Source: Streptomyces lasiicapitis (GTDB lineage: Bacteria > Actinomycetota > Actinomycetes > Streptomycetales > Streptomycetaceae). Taken from it: a stretch of DNA of 64,000 bases. Below are positions 34,183 through 43,360 of the stretch, piece by piece. The stretch's first letter is position 1. The number at the start of each line of letters is the position of its first letter. The translations under genes and the position numbers were made by a program. The stretch is taken from assembly GCF_014646335.1 (NCBI RefSeq), contig NZ_BMNG01000010.1, positions 248,001 to 312,000 of the forward strand, in the 5' to 3' direction. A model generated the notes under the pieces. That model was not told the DNA's origin and did no database searches. It saw only the letters and a program-made list of their open reading frames with translations.

Positions 34183-34860
34183 TCAGGAGGGGCTGTTGGG
34201 GTCCCCGGGGCCGGCGAGGCCCACTTCGTACGCGAAGATGATCGCTTGCGCGCGGTCCCGCAGGGACAGCTTGGCCAGCAGGGCGTTCATGTGCGTCTTG
34301 ACGGTGGAGCGGCCGATGCCGAGGGCCGCCGCGATCTCGGGGTTGTTGAGGCCGCGCGCCACCTCGCGCAGGACGTCGCGCTCACGCCCGGTGAGGACGT
34401 CGAGACGGCCGTCGGGGCGGGCCCGCGGGCCGACCGTGCCGGTGGCGAAGGCGTCGATGAGGCGGCGGGTGATCTCGGGGGCGAGGAGCGTCTCGCCCGC
34501 GGCGACCGTACGGATGGCGTCGACGAGTTCCTGGGGTTCGCAGTCCTTGAGCAGGAATCCGGACGCGCCGCCGCGCAGCGCGGAGAAGACGTACTCGTCG
34601 CGGCGGAACGTGGTGAGCACCAGGACCCGTGTGGGCGGCTCCGCCGAGGTCAGCAGGCGGGTCGCGGTCAGGCCGTCCATGCCCGGCATGCGGATGTCCA
34701 TCAGGACCACGTCGGGGCGGCTGACGCGCGCGAGTTCCAGCGCCTCGGCGCCGTCCGCCGCCTGGCCGACCACGGTGAGGTCGGGCTCGGCGTCGATGAC
34801 GGCCGCGAATCCGGCGCGGACGACGGACTGGTCGTCCACGACGAGTACTCGGACGGTCAT
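34183..34860 (-). CDS. NarL/LuxR-type response regulator
   Basis: Protein of 225 residues. The receiver domain has the acidic pair Asp9-Asp10, the phosphorylation site Asp55 in VVLMDIRMPGMDG and the Lys in FLLKDC. The C-terminal LuxR helix-turn-helix is LTGRERDVLREVARGLNNPEIAAALGIGRSTVKTHM. Its ATG overlaps the stop codon of the histidine-kinase gene (ATGA), so the pair is translationally coupled and functions together. The signal and targets cannot be read from the sequence; the 72-base gap leading to the membrane protein gene downstream would allow co-transcription. Confidence 0.93.
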   Translation of the reverse strand: MTVRVLVVDDQSVVRAGFAAVIDAEPDLTVVGQAADGAEALELARVSRPDVVLMDIRMPGMDGLTATRLLTSAEPPTRVLVLTTFRRDEYVFSALRGGASGFLLKDCEPQELVDAIRTVAAGETLLAPEITRRLIDAFATGTVGPRARPDGRLDVLTGRERDVLREVARGLNNPEIAAALGIGRSTVKTHMNALLAKLSLRDRAQAIIFAYEVGLAGPGDPNSPS

Positions 34861-37043
34861 GTGTCTGCGTCTTTCATGGCTGGGATGTGGCTGATCGGTG
34901 CGGGTACGTGGGCCGACGCGGGCTCGGGCGTGTGTGTGGGCGCGGGTCCGGGCGTCGACTCGGGTCCGGGCGTCGGTGTCGGCGTGGGCGTGGGTCCGCG
35001 TGTCGGCGTGGGCGCGGTGGGAGCCGGAGCGTCCGGTTCCTCCAGCGCGTCCAGAAGGTCCCGCAGCCCCGCCAGCGCCTTGCGCGCCCCGCCCGTGACC
35101 TCGCTCAGCGCCGTCCTCACGTCGACGGTCCCGGCGAGGCCCGCCTCCGCGTGCCGCACGAGAGCGACGGTGTGGCCCACGACCGTGGCGTGCAGCCCCG
35201 TGGCGACACGCCTCCGCTCCCCCGCCACCGCCTCGCCGACCCGCGCCGCGACCGTGTCGAGCACGCGCCGCTCCCAGGGGCCGCCGTCGCCGCGCCGGGC
35301 GCGGGTGAGCAGGCCGAGCGCCCAGACGGGCAGCAGCCAGGGCACAGCGGCGAGCCCGAGGGCGGCGAGCGGCGCGACCGCGCCGGGGCCCGCCGACTCC
35401 CCCGGATCACCTGCCACCGCGAGCCCGACCGCGATGCCGCCCACGAGGCCGACGCCGACGGGGGCGGGCCAGGTCGCACGGGCCGGACCGTACGCGGCGA
35501 CCGCGTGCAGGGCGACCAGTTCCGCTGTCCACGCCAGGGCGAGCGGCCCCAGCCAGTCGAAGGCCATCAGCCCCAGGGCGGCTGCCGTCGACCAGCCGAG
35601 GGTGACCGTCAGCATGGCCACGAGGGCCGTGGCGGGTGCGCGCCGACGCAGGAGCAGCGGGGCCGCGTGGACCGTCAACAAGGCGCCGAGGAGCGCCAGT
35701 TGGGGCGGACTCGCGTTGGACAGGAGCGGCTCGGAACCGACGTACGACAACAGGAGCGGCAGCGCGACACAGAGGACGAACACCACCGCGTCCACGACCG
35801 CGGTCCGCACCCGCGGCCGGGCTCCCGGAATCGGCAGGGTCGCCTCAACACCCCACCCCCCGCCGCTGGTTGGCCCGGCGCTCATCGCCCCTCCCACGCC
35901 CACGACCCGCTCCCGCATGCCCGCGAGCCCTCGCCCCGTGCCCGACGGGACGCCACCGTCCGCCGACAGTCCGGCCATCGGCCTCCCGTTGACCACCGAG
36001 ACCGTCAACTCCCCGCCGCCGTACCGCAGGCAGACCGCGACCGGTGCCCCGGCGGCGTACCGCATCGCGTTCGTCAGGGACTCCTGGACGATGCGGTACG
36101 CGGCCACGGAGATGTCACCCGGCAGCGGGCGGGGGCGGCCCTCGGTGGTGCGGGTGACGGGGAAGCCGAGGCGTTCCAGGCCCGCGCACAGCTGGGGGAC
36201 GGACTCGTGGGGCGCACCGGCCTCGTCCGTCTCGTCGCCCACGACCGCGACGAGTCGGCCCAGCGAGGCGAGGACGTCCCGGCCGGTGGCGGCGGCCGCG
36301 GCCAGGGCTTCGGCGGCCAGTTCGGGGCGGGTGTCGGCGAGACGGAGGGCGGCGGCGCTCTGTACGGCGACGGCGGTGAGGTGGTGTCCGGCGGCGTCGT
36401 GGAGATCGCGGGCGAGGCGTTCGCGCTCGGCGTTCGCGGCCGCTCGGCGTTCGCGTTCCACCGCGGCGAGGCGCGTGAGCACTTGCGCGCGGCGGGCGGT
36501 GCGGTGCCTGCGGAGGCTGCCGCACAGGACGATGAGGAGGTGCAGCAGGGCGCCCGCGAGGAGGCTGTCGAGCAGCGGACCCGGTGCGTCGAATCCCGCG
36601 CCGACTCCCGCGCCGTCTCGTATCCCGGGCACAGGGATCCCGTGCAGCGGGAGCACGGCCGTAGCGAGGGCCGCGGCCCCGAGCGCCCGCCGCGCGGTGC
36701 CGTGCGCGGCCAGCGAGAACAGGGCGACCCACAGCGCGCAGGGCAACGCGGGCGTCAGCGCCGTCTGCGACAGCAGCGCCTCCGCCGCCCCATCGGCGAC
36801 GAGCGCCGCACCGAAGACCGGCACCGGCGCCACCCTGCGCCACACCAGCGCGGCGGCGGCCACCCCCATGGCGAGGACGCCGACCAGCACCTGCCAGACC
36901 GCCTGACCGTCGGCCCCGTCGACACCGCCGGACCCGGTCAGGCCCCCCGAGAACACGAGCACCAGCAGATGCCCCGCCAGCAGCGCGGCGGGCACCGCCG
37001 CGTCGGCGGCCCCCGGCCCTCCGCGTACCGTTCCCCGTCCCAC
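34857..37043 (-). CDS. Sensor histidine kinase with duplicated membrane and dimerisation regions
   Basis: Protein of 728 residues, much longer than the usual 400 for HisKA_3 kinases. Residues 15-175 are membrane segments; His215 in ERLARDLHDAAGHHL is the phosphoacceptor; the HATPase domain follows (residues 300-400, with GRGLAGMRERV). A second membrane block (415-580) and a second dimerisation-like helix (GERRRVATGLHATVVGHTVAL, His618) come after it, but the acidic residue after His is replaced by Ala and no second ATPase domain follows. The last 60 residues are a Pro/Thr repeat. Its stop overlaps the start of the response-regulator gene. Confidence 0.9.
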   Translation of the reverse strand: MGRGTVRGGPGAADAAVPAALLAGHLLVLVFSGGLTGSGGVDGADGQAVWQVLVGVLAMGVAAAALVWRRVAPVPVFGAALVADGAAEALLSQTALTPALPCALWVALFSLAAHGTARRALGAAALATAVLPLHGIPVPGIRDGAGVGAGFDAPGPLLDSLLAGALLHLLIVLCGSLRRHRTARRAQVLTRLAAVERERRAAANAERERLARDLHDAAGHHLTAVAVQSAAALRLADTRPELAAEALAAAAATGRDVLASLGRLVAVVGDETDEAGAPHESVPQLCAGLERLGFPVTRTTEGRPRPLPGDISVAAYRIVQESLTNAMRYAAGAPVAVCLRYGGGELTVSVVNGRPMAGLSADGGVPSGTGRGLAGMRERVVGVGGAMSAGPTSGGGWGVEATLPIPGARPRVRTAVVDAVVFVLCVALPLLLSYVGSEPLLSNASPPQLALLGALLTVHAAPLLLRRRAPATALVAMLTVTLGWSTAAALGLMAFDWLGPLALAWTAELVALHAVAAYGPARATWPAPVGVGLVGGIAVGLAVAGDPGESAGPGAVAPLAALGLAAVPWLLPVWALGLLTRARRGDGGPWERRVLDTVAARVGEAVAGERRRVATGLHATVVGHTVALVRHAEAGLAGTVDVRTALSEVTGGARKALAGLRDLLDALEEPDAPAPTAPTPTRGPTPTPTPTPGPESTPGPAPTHTPEPASAHVPAPISHIPAMKDADT

Positions 37044-37164
37044 ACTCCGACCCTACCGGCGCCTTTCTCCACCCATGGGTGGAGGCGATCTGGGCCAACC
37101 GGCCGGGGCCGACTCCCTGCTCGGGCAGGACGCCCGCGCGCCCTTGCCACGGTGTGCTGGAGAC

Positions 37165-39957
37165 ATGAGCATCGACCGACGTACAGCCGTCGCCGGAGGT
37201 CTCGCCGCAGGGCTCGCCCTGACCGCGACGGCCGCAGCGGCGAGGACGACGGCGCCCGGCCGCGACCGGGGCGCCCCTGTGATCACCGTGCGGGGCGAGT
37301 CCCCGACCCGCTCCAGCATCCCCACGGCCCGGGACCCGAGGGCGTCGGGCGGCGCGCTCCTCGCCCTGGCCACGGCCGAGCCCCCGCCACCGCCGCGCGG
37401 TTGGTACGCCACGTACACCGTGCACGTCCCGACCGCCGGGCCGTACCGGATCGAGGCCGTCGCGACGGTCCCGGTGGAGCAGCCGCACACCGAGGAGACC
37501 AGCTCGTACTTCCGGCTCGCTGTGAACGGCGGGGCGTCGTGGTCGGTGTCGCGCTCGCAGCCCTACTGGTACGAGTCCCCGAAGGCGTGGGGCGACCTGT
37601 CGCGCCTCGCCCTCGGCGACGTGGAGCTGCGGCGCGGCGTCAACACCCTCACGTTCACGGTCGACGGTCCCACGGTCCTCGACGACTACAACGGATACCG
37701 TTTCCTGCTCGACGAGTTCACGCTCACGCCGGTTCCGGTCGCGCTGCGCTCCGTGCGGCTGCGGGGCCCGGCGAACAACCTCGGCCACTACCGCGGCGAC
37801 GCACCGGCAGAGCTGCGCTTCGGCCTGAACGGCGCGGCGCCACGCGCGCTGACCGTGACGTACCGCGTCCTCGACTACTTCTCCCGGCAGGTGGCGTCCG
37901 GAACCGTCCCGGTCGCACCCGGCGCCGGGGCGGCACACGCCACGCTCCCCGTGCTGCCGCCCGGCAACTACCGTGCCGTCGCGGCGCTGACAACGGCCCC
38001 CGAGTCCACCGTCACCGGCTGCTTCGCGCACCTGCCCGCGCGGCGCGCACCGCGCGGCCCGGCCAACCGATTTGGCGTGAACGTCTTCACGCACGCCCTG
38101 GTCCCGCCTCCTCTCCTGCCCGCCCTGGCGACAGCGATGGAGTCGATGGGCGCGCGTTACGTACGCGACGGCAGCGCCTGGCCGGCCGCCCAGCGCGAGC
38201 CGCACGGACCGTTCGACAGCGGCCTGCACGAGGCGGTCGTCGAGGCGTTGCAGAAGCGCGGGCTGAAGGTCCTCGAGGTCGTCTCGCCGCCGCCGGGCTG
38301 GGCGTTGACGGAGACGTCCGTGCCGCTGCCCGCCGACCTGCGGCACGCCTACCGCTACGGCGCGCACCTGGCGGGCCGCGGCAAGCGGGTCGTCGCCGAC
38401 GCGCTCCAGCTCTCCAACGAACCGGATGTGGACGACACCGCCAGCACGGGCGACCAGCACGCCGCGTACGTGAAGGCGGCGGCACTCGGCATCGCCGACC
38501 AGCCGGACGCGCCGCCGGTGGTCCTTCCGGGCATCGCGGGGGAGGGCGTGTTCCAGGAGCTGATGCTGCACAACGACGTGGTGCGGTACGCGGACGTGTG
38601 GAGCTTCCACGGCTATCCGCCGCTGGACGACGCCGACCCCGACTTCCCGTCGTCGGCGGAGGACCAGGCGGAGCTGCGGGAGCGGTTCGGGGCGGCGACA
38701 CCGCTGTGGATGACGGAGTCCGGCGCCTTCCTGCCCGCCGAACCCGGCACGGATCCGGCGTACGCGACGCAGCGCACCCAGGCCCGCTATCTCGTCCTGT
38801 CGACGGTGGAGAGCCTGGCGGCGGGCACCGAGCGGCAGTTCTGGTTCTGCGGGCCACCGTGCACCGACGAGGGTGTGTCGTTCGCGCTGCTCAGCCGGGA
38901 CTTCCAGCCGCTGCCGGCGTTCAGCGCGTACGCCGCCCTCACCGGGCTCCTGGGCGAAGCCAACTACGTAGGTCTGGTCGAGGAGTTGCTCCCGCATGCG
39001 GCCGGGTTCGTGTTCGGCGACGGCGCGGGGCGCACGGTGACCGTGGTGTGCGCGGGGAGGCCGCGGGACGTGGACGTGCCGGTGCCGGACGGGGCTACAC
39101 GCGTGTACGACATCATGGGCGCCGCGCGCGGCGCCCCGGCCCGGTCGGCCCGCGGCACCGTCCGGGTGGCCGCGTCCCGCGACCCGCTGTACCTGGTGAC
39201 CGACGCGCCGCCGCCCGGCCGCCCCAGGCCTCCGGCCGGTGACCAACACGCCCGGCCGGGGCCGCTCTCCGTCGCCGAACACATCGTCCTCAACCAGCGG
39301 TACGCGGCGGCCGACTCGGCGCCCGACAAGGAGGACGGGGACGCCGAACCACCCCTCGGCCACCGGCTCGGCGCCTCCACGCGCATGGTGGTCGACGTCT
39401 ACAACTTCAACGCCTCCGCGCAGACCGTGACGGTGTCCGGGCGGGCCTTCGGGGGCTGGTCGGTGGCGCCGCGTCGGGCTCGGGTGCGGGTGGCCGCCGG
39501 GGGCCGGACCGGCGTGGAGTTCACGGTCACGGCGGGGCCGAAGGTGCGTCCCGGCGTCGATCTGCCCCTCGTCTTCGAGGCGGACCTGGGCGGTGCGGCC
39601 GTACCGCCCTCCGTCGCCCGGATCCAGCGCCGCAAGAGCCGCCCGGGAGGCAGGCCCGGCAGACAGCCCGCCCTCGTCCCGGTGATCGACAAGGTCGCGC
39701 CCAAGGGCGGCGCCACGGTCGACGGCGCGGCCGTCCGGCTCACCGCACGGATCGCGGACGCGGTGTCGGGCGTCGACGCCGCGCGGATCACCGTCGAGGT
39801 GGACGGCGAGCGGATCGCGCACCGCTTCGACCCGGCCGACGCCAGTCTCACGGCGACCGCGCGCCTGCGTCCCGGCCTGCACACGTTCCTGATCCGCGCG
39901 TTCAACAACGCGCATGCTCCGGCGGCGCGTTCGGTGACGGTGCGGGTACGGCAATGA
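37165..39957 (+). CDS. Secreted clan GH-A-like glycoside hydrolase
   Basis: Protein of 930 residues. Tat-like signal peptide (SIDRRTAVAGGLAAGLALTATAAAA), an N-terminal beta-sandwich (about residues 40-180), a TIM-barrel-like middle and C-terminal beta domains including an Ig-like end (VDKVAPKGG-type repeat, VIDKVAPKGGATVDGAAVRL). The acid/base Glu419 is in LQLSNEPDVDD and the nucleophile Glu518 in LWMTESGAF, the arrangement of clan GH-A enzymes. I cannot assign a numbered family. ATG 37165 has only a weak site. It is divergent from the two-component operon and could be one of its targets (inference). Confidence 0.75.
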   Translation: MSIDRRTAVAGGLAAGLALTATAAAARTTAPGRDRGAPVITVRGESPTRSSIPTARDPRASGGALLALATAEPPPPPRGWYATYTVHVPTAGPYRIEAVATVPVEQPHTEETSSYFRLAVNGGASWSVSRSQPYWYESPKAWGDLSRLALGDVELRRGVNTLTFTVDGPTVLDDYNGYRFLLDEFTLTPVPVALRSVRLRGPANNLGHYRGDAPAELRFGLNGAAPRALTVTYRVLDYFSRQVASGTVPVAPGAGAAHATLPVLPPGNYRAVAALTTAPESTVTGCFAHLPARRAPRGPANRFGVNVFTHALVPPPLLPALATAMESMGARYVRDGSAWPAAQREPHGPFDSGLHEAVVEALQKRGLKVLEVVSPPPGWALTETSVPLPADLRHAYRYGAHLAGRGKRVVADALQLSNEPDVDDTASTGDQHAAYVKAAALGIADQPDAPPVVLPGIAGEGVFQELMLHNDVVRYADVWSFHGYPPLDDADPDFPSSAEDQAELRERFGAATPLWMTESGAFLPAEPGTDPAYATQRTQARYLVLSTVESLAAGTERQFWFCGPPCTDEGVSFALLSRDFQPLPAFSAYAALTGLLGEANYVGLVEELLPHAAGFVFGDGAGRTVTVVCAGRPRDVDVPVPDGATRVYDIMGAARGAPARSARGTVRVAASRDPLYLVTDAPPPGRPRPPAGDQHARPGPLSVAEHIVLNQRYAAADSAPDKEDGDAEPPLGHRLGASTRMVVDVYNFNASAQTVTVSGRAFGGWSVAPRRARVRVAAGGRTGVEFTVTAGPKVRPGVDLPLVFEADLGGAAVPPSVARIQRRKSRPGGRPGRQPALVPVIDKVAPKGGATVDGAAVRLTARIADAVSGVDAARITVEVDGERIAHRFDPADASLTATARLRPGLHTFLIRAFNNAHAPAARSVTVRVRQ

Positions 39958-40060
39958 GGTACCGCGACATGTAACGGAGGTTGCTCTCGGCGTCGCCGTG
40001 GCGGCCGCGCTCGGTCACAATGACGGGCGCCCTGGCCCCCCACTCCCGACAGGACGCGCT

Positions 40061-40744
40061 ATGAGGCTCCGTACCATCCTGGCCCAGGTCCTCACCGTCG
40101 TACTCACGACGCTCGCCCTTCTGGCGGCCCCCACCGGGGTCGCGGCCGCCGCAGGAAACGCGGCGGCGGGCGTGATCCGCGGCGGCGACCAACTGTTCTC
40201 CGCCGGCGGCCGCTGCGCGGTGTCCTTCAACACCATGAAGGGCACGCAGTTCTACGGCATCATGCCCGGCCACTGCGCCACCGTCGGCACGACCTGGTTC
40301 GCCGACCCGGGCCTGACCGTGCCCGTCGGGGTCACCGAGACGTCGGTGTTCCCCGGCAACGACTACGCGCTCATCCGCTACACCAACACCAGCTACTCCT
40401 ACCCCAGTGAAGTCGCCGCGGGCGCCCAGTCGTTCCGCATCGACCGGGCCGCGCGCCCCACCGTCGGCCAGCGGGTGTGCCACGTGGGACGCACCTCGGG
40501 CCTGCACTGCGGCGTCGTACAGTCGGTGAACAACTCGATCAGCTTCCCCCAAGGCGTCGTCAGCGGCCTCTTCCGGTCCAATCTCTGCGCGGAACCGGGC
40601 GACACGGGCGCTCCGGCGTTCGGCGGGAACGCGGCGCTCGGGCTCGGCGTCGGGGGCAGCGGCAACTGCAGTTCGGGCGGCACGACCTTCCACCAGCCGG
40701 TGGCGCCCGTCCTCGAAGCACATGGCCTGAGGGTCGGGTACTGA
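40061..40744 (+). CDS. Secreted S1-family (streptogrisin-like) protease homologue with Thr at the Ser position
   Basis: Protein of 227 residues with signal peptide (ILAQVLTVVLTTLALLAAPTGVAAA). The triad positions are His71 in IMPGHCATVG, Asp101 in FPGNDYALIRY, and Thr182 in CAEPGDTGAPAF, where streptogrisins have GDSG; the codon is ACG. Six cysteines form the usual pairs (Cys52/Cys72, Cys140/Cys150, Cys176/Cys203). There is no pro-region, which streptogrisins normally need for folding. The protein may be an inactive binder, or a weak threonine-nucleophile protease. ATG 40061 has AGGA six bases upstream. A strong terminator follows. Confidence 0.88.
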   Translation: MRLRTILAQVLTVVLTTLALLAAPTGVAAAAGNAAAGVIRGGDQLFSAGGRCAVSFNTMKGTQFYGIMPGHCATVGTTWFADPGLTVPVGVTETSVFPGNDYALIRYTNTSYSYPSEVAAGAQSFRIDRAARPTVGQRVCHVGRTSGLHCGVVQSVNNSISFPQGVVSGLFRSNLCAEPGDTGAPAFGGNAALGLGVGGSGNCSSGGTTFHQPVAPVLEAHGLRVGY

Positions 40745-40770
40745 CACGCAGGTACAGACACGCAGGTACA
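40743..40770 (+). repeat. Two 14-bp tandem copies after the protease gene
   Basis: GACACGCAGGTACA occurs twice in direct tandem, starting within the stop codon, followed by a third GAC. Confidence 0.8.
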
Positions 40771-40779
40771 GACGGCGAA

Positions 40780-40811
40780 GGGGGCCGCCCGGCATCCGCC
40801 GGACGGCCCCC
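40780..40811. terminator. Bidirectional terminator
   Basis: GGGGGCCGCCCGGC / GCCGGACGGCCCCC: 14-bp arms with one mismatch and a 4-base loop between convergent genes. Confidence 0.85.
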
Positions 40812-40834
40812 GGGCCGTTCGCCCCGCGGGTCGG

Positions 40835-42346
40835 TCAGTCGTGCCAGCCGAAGTAGTCCGGCTGCGTCTGCACGTTGAGCTCACGCAGTCGCACCTTGTC
40901 GGCCGGTGCGGTGCGCTTGTCCTTGAGCTTCAGCACGTCGAAGCCCTTGACCATGTCGTTCGAGTAGATGTGTCCGTTGTAGTAGTACGCCGACCAGGAG
41001 CCGCCGCCGACGAGCTGATCGGCGGAGATCGGACCGCGCTCGAAGTAGGCGATCTCCTTGGGCTTGGAGGAGTCGGTGAAGTCCCACACGGAGACGCCGC
41101 CCTGGTACCAGGCCTGGACCATGATGTCCTTGCCCCGCACGGGGATCAGCGAGCCGTTGTGGGCCACGCAGTTCTCGGTGTCCGCCTGGTGGCGCGGGAT
41201 CTTGTAGTAGCTCTTGAAGACGAGCTTGCGCTTGTCGCCCCGGCCCGTGATGTCGTAGATGCCGTCGGCGCCGCGGTTCGGACCGACCTCGGCGTTGCAG
41301 GTGGCGCCGCCGCCACCGCCGAGCTCGTCGGTGAACACGACCTTGTCGGCACGCTGGTTGAAGGTCGCCGAGTGCCAGAACGCGAAGTTCACGTTGTCCT
41401 GCACGCGGTCGATGACCTTCGGGCGTTCGGGATCCTTGATGGAGAACAGGATGCCGTCACCCATGCAGGCGCCCGCCGCGAGGTCCTTGGAGGGCAGGAC
41501 CGTGATGTCGTGGCAGCCGGTGGTCTTGGAGACGCCCGGGTTGGTGGGCCCGCCCGGGTTGCCGCCGCCGTCCGGGCCGTCGCCCGGGAACAGCACGGGG
41601 AAACCGACAAGCGCCGCCTTGTGCGGGGCCTTGCGCGGCACCTTGATAACGGAGATGCCGTCGTGCGGCGGCTGGCAGTCGGGGAACGTCGCGCTCGGCG
41701 CGTACGAGGAGACGTACACGTAGACGTTGCGGCGGTCGGGAACCAGCGTGTGGGTGTGCGAGCCGCAGGCGGTCTCGACGGCGGCGACGTACCGCGGGTT
41801 CTTCTTGTCGCTGATGTCGAAGACCTTCATGCCCTCCCAGGACGACTTCTCCGTGGCGGGCTGCGTGGTGCTGGAGCAGGAGCTGTCGCTGCGCGAGGAG
41901 TCGGTCGACAGGAACAGCAGGTCCCCGGAGACCGAGACGTCGTTCTGCGATCCGGGGCACAGGACCTGCGAGACGGTCTTCGGCTTCTTCGGGTTGCTGA
42001 TGTCGAAGATGCGGAAGCCGTCGTAGTTGCCGGCGAACGCGTACTTGCCCTGGAAGGCGAGGTCCGAGTTCGTGCCGGGCAGCGCGTCCTTGGGGATGTT
42101 GGTGAGGTGCTCGACGTTGTCCGAGTGGACGATCTCGTCCGGCGCGGGGATCTTGCCGTCGGCTATCGCCTCCTTGGTGTCGGCGGCGTCGCTCTTGGAC
42201 ACCTTCTTGGGCGCCTTGGGGGTGTCTCCCGGGTCCGGGGTCGCCCCGGCGGGAGCCGCGGTCAGCAGCGCGGCGAGGAGACCGGCTGCGGCCGCCACAA
42301 CTCCCAGGCGTCTGCGGCGCGTTCGGGGTTCGTTCAACAGGGTCAC
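40835..42346 (-). CDS. Secreted LVIVD-repeat protein
   Basis: Protein of 503 residues with a signal peptide (RRRRLGVVAAAAGLLAALLTAAPAGA). The body is a series of beta-propeller-like repeats of the LVIVD type, each with a FxxFDISNPKKP-like motif (GFRIFDISNPKKPKTV, GMKVFDISDKKNPRYV, ILFSIKDPERPKVI, GVSVWDFTDSSKPKEI). Two His-rich positions (SHTHTLVPD, GCHDITVL) might bind metal. Function is unknown; such proteins are outside the membrane or attached to the wall. It is divergent from a DUF305 lipoprotein gene, a pairing I remember from other Streptomyces. Confidence 0.88.
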   Translation of the reverse strand: MTLLNEPRTRRRRLGVVAAAAGLLAALLTAAPAGATPDPGDTPKAPKKVSKSDAADTKEAIADGKIPAPDEIVHSDNVEHLTNIPKDALPGTNSDLAFQGKYAFAGNYDGFRIFDISNPKKPKTVSQVLCPGSQNDVSVSGDLLFLSTDSSRSDSSCSSTTQPATEKSSWEGMKVFDISDKKNPRYVAAVETACGSHTHTLVPDRRNVYVYVSSYAPSATFPDCQPPHDGISVIKVPRKAPHKAALVGFPVLFPGDGPDGGGNPGGPTNPGVSKTTGCHDITVLPSKDLAAGACMGDGILFSIKDPERPKVIDRVQDNVNFAFWHSATFNQRADKVVFTDELGGGGGATCNAEVGPNRGADGIYDITGRGDKRKLVFKSYYKIPRHQADTENCVAHNGSLIPVRGKDIMVQAWYQGGVSVWDFTDSSKPKEIAYFERGPISADQLVGGGSWSAYYYNGHIYSNDMVKGFDVLKLKDKRTAPADKVRLRELNVQTQPDYFGWHD

Positions 42347-42522
42347 TGCGTCCTCCCTTGTGGCCGTTCGGGGGCGAACGGTTCACGGACACCCGCAGTA
42401 TCGTGCTCCTCATGTACAAATCAACAGATGGCAACCCAGTCGTAATGAACATTTCTGATCACTGGCGCTCATCGGCGTGCTAGGAACGGACCCAACCGCC
42501 CCGCGCGCCACAGGAGGTCGCC

Positions 42523-43260
42523 GTGCTCCACCGTCGTACGTCCGCCGCCCGTACGTCAGTCGTGTCCGCCGCGTCCGTCACACGCGCCTGTGCCGCGACC
42601 GCGCTGCTCGCGGCCGCCGTCCTGGTGCTCGGCGCCTGCGACTCGGGATCGTCATCGGACTCCGGCAGCAAGGCCAAGTCCCCTTCCTCCACCGGGCCTT
42701 CGGTGATCGCCCCGGGCAAGCCGGGTGAGACGGCGGCGACGCTGTCCGCCGAGGACGCCGCGAAGAAGAGGACCGACGACGACAGCCCGAACTCCGCCGA
42801 TTTCGAGTACGTCGAGAAGATGATCCCGCACCACGCCCAGGCCCTGGAGATGACCGAACTCGCCCCGAAACGGGCGAAGTCCACCAAGGTGAAGCGCCTC
42901 GCGGAACGCATCACCGCCGCGCAGAAGCCGGAGATCGGCGCGATGGAGCGCTGGCAGAAGGCCTACGCCAAGAAGGGCAAGCCCGGGGCGAAGTCCCCGA
43001 AGCCCGGCCACGACGGCCACCACGACCACGCGGGCATGCCGGGCATGGCGACACCGGCCCAGCTCAAGCAACTGCGCACGGCCAAGGGCGAGGCCTTCGA
43101 CCAACTGTTCCTCAAGCTGATGATCACCCACCACACCGGCGCGGTGACGATGGCGACGGACGCGCTCTCGCAGGGCAACAACTTGCTGGTCGAGGAAATG
43201 GCGAACGACGTGGTGGCGCAGCAGACGAGTGAGATCAGCCGGATGCGGGGGATGGAGTAG
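42523..43260 (+). CDS. DUF305 lipoprotein
   Basis: Protein of 245 residues. Lipoprotein signal with lipobox VLGAC, then a Ser/Lys-rich linker and a DUF305 ferritin-like helical domain with the two paired-His motifs (FEYVEKMIPHHAQALEMTEL and FLKLMITHHTGAVTMATDAL). A His/Met-rich loop between them (GHDGHHDHAGMPGMA) suggests metal binding, possibly copper. The start is GTG 42523 with AGGAGG five bases upstream. The 176-base region shared with the divergent LVIVD gene is AT-richer than the surroundings and should hold both promoters. Confidence 0.9.
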   Translation: MLHRRTSAARTSVVSAASVTRACAATALLAAAVLVLGACDSGSSSDSGSKAKSPSSTGPSVIAPGKPGETAATLSAEDAAKKRTDDDSPNSADFEYVEKMIPHHAQALEMTELAPKRAKSTKVKRLAERITAAQKPEIGAMERWQKAYAKKGKPGAKSPKPGHDGHHDHAGMPGMATPAQLKQLRTAKGEAFDQLFLKLMITHHTGAVTMATDALSQGNNLLVEEMANDVVAQQTSEISRMRGME

Positions 43261-43281
43261 GCGGGCGGGGCACCGAGGCGG

Positions 43282-43332
43282 GCCCCGTAAGGGGCGCGGG
43301 GAACTGCGCGACCAGCCCCCACCGGCCCGCAG
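43282..43332. repeat. Recurrent Streptomyces intergenic element
   Basis: The stretch from GCCCCGTAAGGGGC through CGCGGGGAACTGCGCG to GCCCCCACCGGCCCGCAG is a wording I recognise from many Streptomyces intergenic regions. It can fold (GCCCCGTAAGGGGC is itself a hairpin) and lies just after the DUF305 gene, so it may also terminate transcription. Confidence 0.7.
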
Positions 43333-43360
43333 GTGGCAACAGACCCCACCACCGGAGCCT

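Noticed and set aside
36115..39954. Very long minus-strand frame opposite the secreted hydrolase gene
   Set aside because: Arg/Gly/Val-rich translation without motifs; the plus-strand gene has a signal peptide and catalytic Glu residues.
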